64,000 nt of DNA from Clostridium sp. chh4-2 (GTDB taxonomy: Bacteria; Bacillota; Clostridia; Lachnospirales; Lachnospiraceae): the NCBI RefSeq assembly GCF_002899675.1, contig NZ_PKUU01000004.1:62001-126000 (forward strand), read 5' to 3'. How positions within the stretch are numbered: the stretch's first letter is position 1; each line of letters starts with the position of its first letter. The notes below the pieces were generated by a model. That model made no database searches and was not told the DNA's origin. It saw nothing but the letters and a program-made list of their open reading frames with translations. Below are positions 44,701-52,586 of the stretch, piece after piece. Both the position numbers and the translations under genes were made by a program.

Positions 44701-45303
44701 CATACAGTTGGTGATCATGCCGTCTATATCGTCAACAAAATCCGCCTCATCGTCATATCCTAAATGGTCCAGCATCCTGCGGTTAACAAAATAAAACGGA
44801 AATCCCGGCTCAATATATCCCCCCATCATGCCGCCGGCTATGGAATCGCTGAGAATCTGCTGACGCTGCTTCATTATATTTTCCATCACCAGGGTCTGAG
44901 GATAATGCTCTCCGTTCTTCTGGCTTATGCCCGGCTCAGCAAAATGCATATTGCAGATAAGCCAGGCGCCCTCTTTCAGGCACAATGCAAAAAAGCCGCG
45001 AAGACGCCAGGTATACATGGAATTCCTGAGCGAAAACTCGGCTGATACAATGCAGTTCTCCTCATTAAGAGACTGCTCCCGCATAATTGAAAAGTCTATT
45101 TTGAACGGCTCAGGTATCTGCTGAATATCTTCGCAAAGGTATTGAATCATCTCTGATTTCCCGCATGCATACTCTCCTTCCCCTGTGCCGATAAACTGCA
45201 CATCCTCCGTCAGCAATTCTGCAGCCTGCCCTGCGTTTCTCTTTTCAAACCAGGCGCTGCACAATTCTTCGACCGCCTGCTTTGCTTCCCGTTGTTCTTT
45301 CAT
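41719..45303 (-). CDS. Hybrid sensor kinase with NTF2-like N-terminus, PAS domains and two receivers
   Basis: 1194 residues from ATG 45303 (GTGAG upstream; the frame also has a TTG 27 bases earlier). Residues ~1-120 form a SnoaL/NTF2-like domain (AVEELCSAWFEKRNAGQAAELLTEDVQFIGTGE), unusual for a kinase. Two to three PAS domains follow (~130-500), a helical stretch, then HisKA with SHEIRTPMNAIIG (His686), HATPase_c (DTGVGM, GTGLGLAI), receiver one with Asp981 (LLDWKMPVMDG) and receiver two with Asp1120 (LMDIRMPLMDG). Cytoplasmic. Its 3' end is four bases before the next kinase start. Confidence 0.92.
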   Translation of the reverse strand: MKEQREAKQAVEELCSAWFEKRNAGQAAELLTEDVQFIGTGEGEYACGKSEMIQYLCEDIQQIPEPFKIDFSIMREQSLNEENCIVSAEFSLRNSMYTWRLRGFFALCLKEGAWLICNMHFAEPGISQKNGEHYPQTLVMENIMKQRQQILSDSIAGGMMGGYIEPGFPFYFVNRRMLDHLGYDDEADFVDDIDGMITNCMHPDDREAVDEAVDVQMEARGEYSIEYRMKKKDGSYIWVQDVGRRMKAENGKPAITSVCMDITARKQAQEELLSLYNNIPGAVFRCRFDEELTIIEANDGLYEFIGYTREEFAAMGNKMSAVISPDELAGLADEIKKQLQIGNTIHKEQCLICKEGNAKWISLKAQLFLEGGEPYFYCVFVDITDEKKLQDRVRDLYEKELAYFAELASAEGSIQGRINVTKNKLESYLASANSQIAHVGDTYDETVENFAASSVDQEYGDMIRNTLKRENVLAAYAAGKEDYYFDNFRRRGDGGMFWGSTSFRFYLNPETDDVIVFFYTFDMTQQKLQEQLLNRIAELDYDIIMDIDILNDTYQVISFDDKPYDDIPQQGNFREDLEQLTVLHMEEAVRREYLEKMDYEYMKRQLDKQDIYTFVAEIKNKYGVTQVKRFQVFYINKDLGRVCMARTDVTDVVRQEQRQKEELSAALAAAEQANAAKSDFLSRMSHEIRTPMNAIIGMSTVAAKSIGDEDQVMECISKIGISSRFLLALINDILDMSRIESGKMLLKSEKIFTEEFLNGINSICYAQAEAKHVDYECIVDPQLDDCYIGDSMKLQQVLINILSNAIKFTGEGGKVTFSAAHHKKMKNDAVLRFVVNDTGVGMSEEFIPNIFKPFVQESTGTTAVYGGTGLGLAISKNIVDMMDGQISVRSVKGMGSEFTVDVKLGITEESKKRRGQYQAYSSFKHLRTLVVDDDAAVCRSAVGILEDMGMKADWVDSGCKAVERVEYLWNIGQHYDIILLDWKMPVMDGIETARRIRRIAGPDVTIIIMTAYDWISIEHEAKMAGVNLLISKPMLKSTLISAFSRVLGKREEEVQQEQKREYDFSGKRVLLVEDNMINTEVAMLILKDKGFQVDTAENGLVAVDRFEKAEPGYYDAILMDIRMPLMDGLTAAAKIRGLDKNDAKTIPIIAMTANAFDDDIDKSRSAGMNAHLAKPIEPDRLYQTLYDYIFGKEA

Positions 45304-45489
45304 ACCATTCTCACTTTCCCTATGCCGCAAATACCTTTTTCTGAATTTTTAATTATTGTTTAAACTCTGTCAGTCTATTTATCTAATAATTTTATCATAG
45401 GGGCACGGAAATGGCAATGATTTGTATTTTTGAGATTATTTTTGAGATTATGGCAAACAGTGCGCTAAAAAGGCAGCTCCTAAAAGAGC

Positions 45490-45513
45490 AGAAGGCGGTT
45501 TTTACCGCCTTCT
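45490..45513 (-). terminator. Terminator after the zinc-ribbon protein gene
   Basis: AGAAGGCGGT / ACCGCCTTCT with a four-base loop, followed on the minus strand by GCTCTTTTAGG. It lies eight bases behind the stop at 45521. Confidence 0.75.
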
Positions 45514-45520
45514 GAATCAT

Positions 45521-46531
45521 TTATACGCTCAATATTTTCCTTATCAGAGACAAAACCGCGCCCAAAGTGCTGCAGATCAGAAGCTGTTCTCTATGCAGAG
45601 TAACAGCCCCTAAGGCCGCCTGTGCTCCGTCTAAAATTCCCTTCCATTCGTAGAGCACAGAGGGAAGCAGGGAACGGGCCGGCTCCGCCAGAAATACCGC
45701 TGCCGCGCAGATTAAAAATGGAAGAAAGCCTCTTCCGGTGTCATACCGTTTCAGCCGCACTCCGCCTCCGGCCGCTTTGCGTGACAAAATCCACAAGCTC
45801 CAGATCAATCCGAAAAACAGGGAAACGCCTGCGAACGCCAGATACAGGGCCAGTCCGTAGTTTTCCTCTTCTACAATCATCTGAATGCTTCCCAAGCCTT
45901 CCCGGTTGATCCAGAATGACAAAGCCATAGTGGCTGTCATGGATACCATCAAAAGCGCAGAAACCCACTGCATCAAACGGGAGCATACCACGATCACTCC
46001 TTTTATGCCCTTCACCGCTTTATCCGCAAATCCGCTGTCCTGCTGATTGTCTTCCGGCAGTGCCCGCTCTCTTTTGCGTTTTGGATAGATTTCCGGCTCT
46101 TCTTTTCTTTTTTCTCTGCCCTGTTTTATCTCTGATGCCTTTTTTTCTATTTTCTTTTCCGGCTTCTTTTCCGTTTTTTTGACGGCCGGCTTTTTCTCTT
46201 TCGGCTTCTTTTTGGATTTGCTCTGGCCCGCCGGCGCTTTATAGCGGAATGGCGCCTGAACCTCCTCTTTGGGCTTTTTATAGGATTGAAGATCCAGTTC
46301 TGTCCAATCGCTTTCTTTCTCTTCATATGATAATGGAGCCGGTTCTTCGAATAATGGCTCCGAATCTTCTTCCTCTGCAAACAGATCTATCTCTTCAAAA
46401 AACGGACCGAATTCTTCTTCCTCTTCGTCCAAAGAATCATCCAGATAATAATTGTCTTCTGAATAAAGAGGAGAGCCGCAGTTATTGCAGTAATTTCCGG
46501 ATGCTTCCTGTCCACATTTGGGGCAAATCAT
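45521..46531 (-). CDS. Zinc-ribbon membrane protein with charged linker
   Basis: 336 residues, GGAAGGTGAG before the ATG. Starts with a zinc ribbon (CPKCGQEASGNYCNNCG, residues 3-19), an acidic segment (~25-75), then a strongly basic Lys-rich stretch (about 95-160), followed by four predicted membrane helices in the C-terminal half (e.g. VSALLMVSMTATMALSFW, ALYLAFAGVSLFFGLIWSLWIL). The build-up of acidic and Lys-rich halves suggests electrostatic interaction with another protein or nucleic acid near the membrane. No named family is recognised. Confidence 0.72.
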   Translation of the reverse strand: MICPKCGQEASGNYCNNCGSPLYSEDNYYLDDSLDEEEEEFGPFFEEIDLFAEEEDSEPLFEEPAPLSYEEKESDWTELDLQSYKKPKEEVQAPFRYKAPAGQSKSKKKPKEKKPAVKKTEKKPEKKIEKKASEIKQGREKRKEEPEIYPKRKRERALPEDNQQDSGFADKAVKGIKGVIVVCSRLMQWVSALLMVSMTATMALSFWINREGLGSIQMIVEEENYGLALYLAFAGVSLFFGLIWSLWILSRKAAGGGVRLKRYDTGRGFLPFLICAAAVFLAEPARSLLPSVLYEWKGILDGAQAALGAVTLHREQLLICSTLGAVLSLIRKILSV

Positions 46532-46703
46532 AATCTCACCTTCCCATTTCTTAACATTTCATTTGTAACTGACAGTTTTATTCTGCCAGGATCGTCATTT
46601 TTCTGCTGTAAACAGCAGTATAGGGCCAATCATAGCATATGACGTCAAAAAAAGGTAGCGAGTTTCCTTTCCAATCTGTTTAACTTTTTCTTAACTTTCA
46701 GAA

Positions 46704-47018
46704 TTAGCGGGTATCGGTTTCTTTTCTTTCTATGACAGTAATCTGCACCCGGTCTCCCGGCTTCTTGCCGATCCGGGCGCGGATGTCCTTTCGAAGGCCG
46801 ATTATATAGCAAATGCTCCCATCCTCATTTTTCATCCCCATATTGACAATACTGCCGTTATATTCCACGCCGTCAAATGTTACGGAAACCCTGACCCTAC
46901 CCCTGCCGAATTCTGCCCTGATATCATAGGGAAATATGATGTATGCGCCGTCTATATCAGGAACTTTTTTAATCTCCGCTTCGAATTTATATATCTTATT
47001 CTCTTCTGCTTCAGCCAT
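46704..47018 (-). CDS. DUF1905 domain protein
   Basis: 104 residues with GGAGCAGAGTAACG before the ATG. The strand pattern IYKFEAEIKKVPDIDGAYIIFPYDI and VRVSVTFDGVEYNGSIVNMG ... YIIGLRKDIRARIGKKPGDRVQITV is the DUF1905 beta-barrel, found alone or fused to a YdeI domain. Function unknown. It stands apart from the two kinase genes on either side. Confidence 0.82.
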   Translation of the reverse strand: MAEAEENKIYKFEAEIKKVPDIDGAYIIFPYDIRAEFGRGRVRVSVTFDGVEYNGSIVNMGMKNEDGSICYIIGLRKDIRARIGKKPGDRVQITVIERKETDTR

Positions 47019-47078
47019 CGTTACTCTGCTCCGTTTCCAATGTTAATATGATTTTTTCCTTATTATTTCCTATAATAT

Positions 47079-47143
47079 AGAAAGAATCCCGTCCGGAAAC
47101 ATTTTTTCTGCCATAAGAGCACTCTCTTCGTATGACAGAAAAA
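47079..47143. repeat. Hairpin-rich dispersed repeat, short copy
   Basis: Shares AGAAAGAATCCCG, then a TTTTTTCTG...CAGAAAAAG hairpin with a GAGCACT loop, with the repeat at 29885-30015. Stem here CTGCCATA(A)GAG / CTCTTCGTATGACAG is imperfect. Confidence 0.55.
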
Positions 47144-47175
47144 GCTGCCGCCCATATCCAGGCAGCAGCTTTATT
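47139..47175 (-). terminator. Terminator after the 929-residue hybrid kinase gene
   Basis: Minus-strand AAAGCTGCTGCC pairs with GGGCGGCAGCTTT (loop TGGATAT), followed by TTCTGTC. It lies 19 bases behind the stop at 47194. Confidence 0.75.
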
Positions 47176-47193
47176 CTATCCGTATCATTCACT

Positions 47194-49983
47194 TTATCCC
47201 ATCCATCTCTGCAGGGTTTCCATCAGATGATCCATATTAATAGGTTTTGCAATGTGGTCATTCATTCCCGCGCTATGCGCTTTTCCAAGATCCGACGCAA
47301 AGGCATTGGCTGTCAGCGCGATGATCGGGACTGTCTGTCCATCCCGCCGTTCCAGGGCGCGGATCATCTCAGTTGCCTGGTATCCATCCATAATGGGCAT
47401 CTGCACATCCATCAGAATACAGCTGTAATAACCTACCGGAGAACTTTCAAACATCTCCACGGCACACTTTCCATTTTCCGCCTCTTCGATCAGAAGCCCC
47501 TGCATCTGAAGCAGTTCAACCGCGATCTCCCGGTTCAGCTCATTATCTTCTACCAGCAGAATCCGTTTGCCTGCCAACGCAGAATATGGTACCTGGGGCA
47601 GCTCAAAGGATTCCGGCTGGACGCTTATCCTGAACTGATGGAAGGTATGCGCCATTTTCGATTTAAACAATGGCTTTGTAATGAAAACATCGGCGCCCGC
47701 CATTCTGAATTCTTCCTCAATCTCCGTATAATCATAGGAGGAAATGACAATAATCGGCATGGTCATACCCACCTTTTCCCGGATCGCTTTTACCGTCTCA
47801 AGACCGTCCATTTCCGGCATCTTCCAGTCCAGGATCACGGAAAAGAAATCATCCGCTCTCTCATGGGCATCCACCACGCGTCTAACCGCTTCTCTGCCTG
47901 ACAACGCCCAGGTTCCGCGCATGCCCAGCTCACGCAGCAGTTCGGCGGCGCTTTCGCACACAATCCGGTCATCGTCCACCACCAAAACGGAAAGTCCGGA
48001 CAAGGATGCATCGTTCTCTTCATCCCCTCCGCATATCGTTAAAGGAATGGAGACGATAAACTGGCTTCCCTTTCCAAGCTGGCTTTTAACCTGAATCGTT
48101 CCGTTCATCATGCGGACAATATTCTCTGTTATGGTCATGCCAAGCCCGGTTCCCTGGGTCTTGCTGATGCGCGAATCCTCAGCGCGGGTAAACGGTTCAA
48201 AAATATGGCGCTGGAATTCCTCCGTCATGCCGACTCCGTTATCTGTCACAATAAATTCATACTGCCCTTTATCCTTATTAATGGACGGCAGCTCTCTAAG
48301 CCGCAGGCTGATCTTTCCTCCTTCCGGAGTATACTTGACCGCATTGGAGAGCAGATTCATCAAAACCTGCTGCAAGCGCCCCATATCCGTAATTACATTC
48401 TCATGGTGCACGTAATCGGCGCTGATCTGAAATTCCTGATTCTTCTGGCTTATCAGAGGACGGCAGATATCCATCACCTCATCCACCAGATCCGGCAGGA
48501 AAACTGTCTCGGAAGACAGATCGATTTTCCCGCTTTCGATTTTGGACATATCCAGGACTTCATTAATCAGGCTGAGCAGATGACGGCTGGAAACGCTGAT
48601 TTTAGATAAACAGTCCTTCACCTTATCAGGAGCGTTTAAATTGGCCTGCGCGATAATCGACATTCCCATGATCGCATTCATCGGCGTTCTGATATCATGT
48701 GACATGGAGGATAGGAAATTGGTTTTGGCATCATTGGCCACCCGGGCCGTTTCGTAAGCGTCCTCAAGGGCCTGACGCTGTCTGGACTGTTCCATACGCT
48801 CTTTTGTCACATCAATTCCGGCGCTGTAAAAGGATGCGATTCCATCCCAGCTCTCTTCTGCACTGACATAGCTGTATGTCATGGTCAGTATCTTCATGGT
48901 TCCGTCATGGGTTATGATGCGCCCTTCCACCGCCGTATTCCTGCCGGTTTTCTTGGCGGTTTCCATAATCTCAAAAGCGCGGGCCATATCATCGGGATGG
49001 ATATAAGCACGCTGGCAGCGCAGATCATTTTCAAACTGTTCCTTCGTAAATCCGATTAAATCCAAAAAGCCGCCGCCATACCAAAGGACCGTTGTCATGT
49101 CTTTGGCATCCACTCTCGCGAATCCGCCCGGAATAGTGCGGATGATGGCATCCCTCTCCTGGTCCTTTTTCGCCAGTTTAAATTCCGCGCTGTACATGTC
49201 GTGGGACAATTCGATACGAGCCCTCCGGCCTTCCCAATTGATCACTCGATTTTTAATCATAAACGTCCGCTGCAGGACGGGATTATCAAATTCCCATTCA
49301 TAAAATGATTCTTCACACAATTTATCATTGGTACAGAAAGGGCAGGGCGATGTTCTTCCCTGGATAACCTTATAACATTTTTGCCCCAATACTCCCTCCT
49401 GAGTTACATGCAGGGTTTCGCATGCGTTCGGGTTCAGATATAACAGATCATGCGTCTCCATATCACAAATGTATACATTACCCACATAGGTATCCATCAT
49501 CCATTTGAAATACCCCAGTTTCTGACGGTAGAGACGGGTCTGCTCTTCCTTTTCAGAAATCAGGGAGCTCACATTTGAAAATTCGATTTGAAGCACAGGC
49601 TTGTCCCACTGCGGCTGTTCCTGTATTGTTCCGCAGAGGTTTACCCATAAAAAGCCGCTGTCCTTTAAAGGCAGCCGGACAGTTAACTCGATATCACTTC
49701 TGCCCTTTTCCTGCGCCGAAGCCAGGGCCTGCATAATCATATGAAAATCTTCGGGAAATTTCGCATAATATTGTCTTAAATCGTGATAGTCACGGCAAAA
49801 ATCCTGTTCTGAATCATGTATGTTATTGTAAAAACCGGTATTTCCCCATAAAAAGGTTAAGCTTTCGTCCAGCAAACAGCAGATTACACTGGTTTTTAAC
49901 ATATTCATAAAATCCGGGCATACATTGCTTGCTGTTTGCCTGTTACAAGCTTCCCTTTGTCCTGTTATTACATTGTTATTCAT
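47194..49983 (-). CDS. Hybrid sensor histidine kinase with two receivers and a Cys-cluster PAS
   Basis: 929 residues with GTGAGGGAATT before the ATG. PAS-like domains at ~25-145, ~150-275 and ~280-400; the second has Cys203, Cys214 and Cys217 in CYKVIQGRTSPCPFC, matching the cysteine cluster in the 1545-residue kinase. HisKA with SHDIRTPMNAIMG (His429), HATPase_c (DNGVGM, GTGLGMTI), then receivers with Asp719 (ILDWKMPEMDG) and Asp859 (LMDVQMPIMDG). Cytoplasmic. Separate transcription unit from the other two kinases, but clearly paralogous. Confidence 0.93.
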   Translation of the reverse strand: MNNNVITGQREACNRQTASNVCPDFMNMLKTSVICCLLDESLTFLWGNTGFYNNIHDSEQDFCRDYHDLRQYYAKFPEDFHMIMQALASAQEKGRSDIELTVRLPLKDSGFLWVNLCGTIQEQPQWDKPVLQIEFSNVSSLISEKEEQTRLYRQKLGYFKWMMDTYVGNVYICDMETHDLLYLNPNACETLHVTQEGVLGQKCYKVIQGRTSPCPFCTNDKLCEESFYEWEFDNPVLQRTFMIKNRVINWEGRRARIELSHDMYSAEFKLAKKDQERDAIIRTIPGGFARVDAKDMTTVLWYGGGFLDLIGFTKEQFENDLRCQRAYIHPDDMARAFEIMETAKKTGRNTAVEGRIITHDGTMKILTMTYSYVSAEESWDGIASFYSAGIDVTKERMEQSRQRQALEDAYETARVANDAKTNFLSSMSHDIRTPMNAIMGMSIIAQANLNAPDKVKDCLSKISVSSRHLLSLINEVLDMSKIESGKIDLSSETVFLPDLVDEVMDICRPLISQKNQEFQISADYVHHENVITDMGRLQQVLMNLLSNAVKYTPEGGKISLRLRELPSINKDKGQYEFIVTDNGVGMTEEFQRHIFEPFTRAEDSRISKTQGTGLGMTITENIVRMMNGTIQVKSQLGKGSQFIVSIPLTICGGDEENDASLSGLSVLVVDDDRIVCESAAELLRELGMRGTWALSGREAVRRVVDAHERADDFFSVILDWKMPEMDGLETVKAIREKVGMTMPIIVISSYDYTEIEEEFRMAGADVFITKPLFKSKMAHTFHQFRISVQPESFELPQVPYSALAGKRILLVEDNELNREIAVELLQMQGLLIEEAENGKCAVEMFESSPVGYYSCILMDVQMPIMDGYQATEMIRALERRDGQTVPIIALTANAFASDLGKAHSAGMNDHIAKPINMDHLMETLQRWMG

Positions 49984-50103
49984 AATTCCCTCACATTTCC
50001 GTATTCATAAGGATTTCTGTCTTTTCTTGTGAATGACACGGCATTTGCATTTATGTCAAGGCCGGTATTCTGACACAAAACTTTTCATCTATATAAAAGA
50101 CAG

Positions 50104-50129
50104 ACTCTAACTCGCCGGTTAGAGTCCTC
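50104..50129 (-). terminator. Putative terminator after the CAT-like gene
   Basis: GACTCTAAC / GTTAGAGTC hairpin with an eight-base loop; on the minus strand it is followed by TGTCTTTTATATAG. About 135 bases behind the CAT-like stop at 50265; nothing coding lies between. Confidence 0.5.
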
Positions 50130-50264
50130 TTCCATTCTTATCCATAAAGCAGACATGTCAATTATATCAAAACCGGTTCCTGATTACAAGGCAATCGCAT
50201 AGAGAATTCAAGTACTGTTTTGGACGGTTGTTACTATTCACAGTCCCGGTGGTCTTAGTGAAAG

Positions 50265-50894
50265 TTATGCAGCCGTACCGAAGGTATCCAGGAATTTCTG
50301 AAGTTTGCCGGCCAATTTTCCAATATGGACTCCATCCACAAATGAATGATGGACCTGTACGGAAAACGGAAGCATGATTCTCCCATCTCTTTCATAATAA
50401 CGTCCCCAGTCAAACAGCGGCGTCGCATTGTCCCTGCTGCCGGAATCCGTATGGGAAATATGGGTGTAAGATACCCACGGGAAAGCGGAAAATTGGAACA
50501 CATCGTTTCCGAGGGGAGCCGTAAAATATTCCTTCTGCTCCTTTTCCGTGCGGCCGGCCAGATCCACATATTCCTCCATGGTCTCCTGCATTTTTACATT
50601 TACAACCTTAAATAATTCCGTGTCTTTATTCAGATAGGTAAATGAGGTATTGATTTTATCAAATACCACCGGTTCTCCGTCCACAAAGCGGCAGCGGAAT
50701 TCTTCGATCTCATTCGCGCATTTGGAAACCGCAAATACAAAAGAATAGGTAAAAGAATAGCCTCTCTTTCTGATCTCGGCCAGAAAATGCGTCAGGTCCA
50801 GCTCAAACGTGACGCAGTACTGCGGCTGTATGTAATTCCGGAACACTTGGTAATGCATGGATCTTTCCCATTCAGCTAAATTGATTTTTTTCAT
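50265..50894 (-). CDS. Chloramphenicol acetyltransferase-like O-acetyltransferase (CatA family)
   Basis: 209 residues with GAGAGGGTGTTTCT before the ATG. Full CatA length; starts INLAEWERSMHYQVFRNY, has the central FSAFPWVSYTHIS block and the catalytic VHHSFVDGVHIGK (about 179-191) carrying the catalytic His. Classical enzymes have HHAVCDGFH; here FVDGVH replaces it, so activity against chloramphenicol is possible but not certain; xenobiotic or another hydroxyl acceptor is an alternative. No mobile element or resistance companion next to it, which argues for a chromosomal intrinsic gene. Confidence 0.83.
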   Translation of the reverse strand: MKKINLAEWERSMHYQVFRNYIQPQYCVTFELDLTHFLAEIRKRGYSFTYSFVFAVSKCANEIEEFRCRFVDGEPVVFDKINTSFTYLNKDTELFKVVNVKMQETMEEYVDLAGRTEKEQKEYFTAPLGNDVFQFSAFPWVSYTHISHTDSGSRDNATPLFDWGRYYERDGRIMLPFSVQVHHSFVDGVHIGKLAGKLQKFLDTFGTAA

Positions 50895-50999
50895 AGAAAC
50901 ACCCTCTCTTTCAATTCCTCATGGAATATTTTAATGATAATAAAATTATAAGTTTTAAGTTGTCTAATGTTAATACGTTGTATTATGTCTATGTTTATA

Positions 51000-51033
51000 A
51001 AACGGGTTCCTGATATAATAGCAGGAACCCGTC
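51000..51033 (-). terminator. Terminator after the FadR-type regulator gene
   Basis: ACGGGTTCCTG / CAGGAACCCGT 11-bp stem with a nine-base loop, followed on the minus strand by TTTTATAAACAT. Six bases behind the stop at 51039. Confidence 0.8.
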
Positions 51034-51038
51034 GTCAT

Positions 51039-51713
51039 TTAATCTATTCCTAATTCTTTCATTGCATGCATGATATGGATTTTCATCGCATTTTTTACGC
51101 CTTCTGCATTTCTCTGCTCTAAAAACTCCATAATCATTCTATGGTCATTGATCGTATCTTCTATCGCTTTTTCGCTTTTCAAGGATAAATAAACTCCTTT
51201 TGAAATTGCCTGGTACAAAATCGGCATGAGTTTATTCATGAATTCATTGTGCGCAGCCTGCGCTATCGCCTTGTGAAAGGACTGTTCGTCGTCCGTCCTG
51301 TCCTTACGGCTGTAAATCTCCTGTTCCACTCTCTTACCGTATTCTATAATTCTCTTGATCTCAGAATCCGTTGCTCTTAACGCAGCATAATAGGCGGCTT
51401 CCGGTTCGAATATCAGCCGCATTTCGTACAAATCTTTCGCATTTACCTTGACCTCAGACAGCTGTTCGATATCCGTCTGCTTTTTAAATGCATTGGCTTT
51501 TACATAGGTTCCCTTGCCCCGCTGTATCTCCAGTATATCAAGTGTGACCAGAATTCGGACCGCTTCCCTAAGCGTGGTACGGCTTACATTCAGTTCTTCT
51601 GCCAGTTCCAATTCATTGGGAAGTTTGTCGCCGGCTCTATATCTCTTTTCAACCGTTATCATGGAACGTATGTTGTCGGCCACATTCTGTGATAACATTT
51701 TATTTCCGCTCAT
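51039..51713 (-). CDS. FadR/GntR family transcriptional regulator
   Basis: 224 residues from ATG 51713, with AAGGTGAGAAA before it (the frame reads further upstream without a start signal). Winged HTH with RAGDKLPNELELAEELNVSRTTLREAVRILVTLDILEIQRGKGTYV (about 26-70), then the helical FCD ligand domain (~90-220) with ALRATDSEIKRIIEYG and the SFHKAIAQAAHNEFM metal/ligand segment (His/Asp pattern). Such proteins sense small carboxylates. Divergent from the ccdA operon with 150 bases between; it might control it, but there is no direct evidence. Confidence 0.88.
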   Translation of the reverse strand: MSGNKMLSQNVADNIRSMITVEKRYRAGDKLPNELELAEELNVSRTTLREAVRILVTLDILEIQRGKGTYVKANAFKKQTDIEQLSEVKVNAKDLYEMRLIFEPEAAYYAALRATDSEIKRIIEYGKRVEQEIYSRKDRTDDEQSFHKAIAQAAHNEFMNKLMPILYQAISKGVYLSLKSEKAIEDTINDHRMIMEFLEQRNAEGVKNAMKIHIMHAMKELGID

Positions 51714-51864
51714 TTTCTCACCTTCGCCCTTCCCGCACATTATACTACGCTTTCTGCAAAAATTCAAACCGTAAGAAATCAAAGAAACACCCAAAACAGT
51801 TCTATTACAAATCCACCTGAAAACCCGTAGAATAAAGTCATCAAATAGAAAAAGAGGTGACAAC

Positions 51865-52563
51865 ATGAATCTGGACTTTCTTTATCTGGGCACGGTATTT
51901 GCCGCAGGGCTGCTCTCTTTCTTCTCCCCCTGTATTGTACCGCTGCTTCCTGTATACATCTCCATATTTTCTTCCGGCGGGATTTTGGAACGTGAGAATA
52001 TGGCTCACAGGAGGCTGAAAATCTTTCTCAAAAGCCTTCTCTTCGTGGCCGGAATCTCGGTATGCTTCGTTCTGCTGGGGTTTGGCGCGGGAGCTCTTGG
52101 TTCGGTCATCGGCAGCAAATCGTTTCTGACCGCCATGGGCCTCATCGTAATTCTGCTGGGGCTGCACCAGACGGGGCTGATCCACATCAAGTGGCTGTAT
52201 CATGAGAAAAAAATGGATCTTGAACGTTCCCTTAAAGGCGACTATTTTGGCTCATTTTTGCTGGGGCTCACCTTCAGTTTTGGCTGGACTCCCTGCATTG
52301 GCCCGGTTCTCGGCGCAATCTTGGGACTTTCGGCCACAAGCAGCCGGCCGCTTTACGGCGGATTCCTGATGGCGGTTTACTCATTGGGCTTCCTGATTCC
52401 GTTTCTGATTCTGTCACTCTTTTCCGATTTACTGCTGACACGGGTTAAAAAAATAAACCGGTATCTGGGAAAGATCAAGACGGCGGGCGGGATTATTATA
52501 ATCCTGATGGGAGTTCTTCTGATGACAAATAATCTGGGCAGTATTTTGACAATCTTTGGATAA
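51865..52563 (+). CDS. ccdA: CcdA-type thiol-disulfide membrane transporter
   Basis: 232 residues, AAAAGAGGTGACAAC before the ATG. Six membrane segments; the first has the redox Cys in LLSFFSPCIVPLLPVYI (about 16-32), and the second is in FGWTPCIGPVLGAILGL (about 139-155). CcdA passes reducing equivalents from cytoplasmic thioredoxin to extracytoplasmic thiol proteins. It is followed by TlpA and MsrAB genes in one operon, exactly the partners that need outside reductant. Confidence 0.93.
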   Translation: MNLDFLYLGTVFAAGLLSFFSPCIVPLLPVYISIFSSGGILERENMAHRRLKIFLKSLLFVAGISVCFVLLGFGAGALGSVIGSKSFLTAMGLIVILLGLHQTGLIHIKWLYHEKKMDLERSLKGDYFGSFLLGLTFSFGWTPCIGPVLGAILGLSATSSRPLYGGFLMAVYSLGFLIPFLILSLFSDLLLTRVKKINRYLGKIKTAGGIIIILMGVLLMTNNLGSILTIFG

Positions 52564-52586
52564 TAATTAAGAAAGGAACACATATT

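Noticed and set aside
50265-50894. Acquired antibiotic-resistance island around the CAT-like gene
   Set aside because: No transposase, integrase or composition shift nearby; active-site motif differs from mobile CAT genes.
51841-52203. 120-residue minus-strand frame over ccdA
   Set aside because: Antisense shadow of a clear membrane-protein gene.
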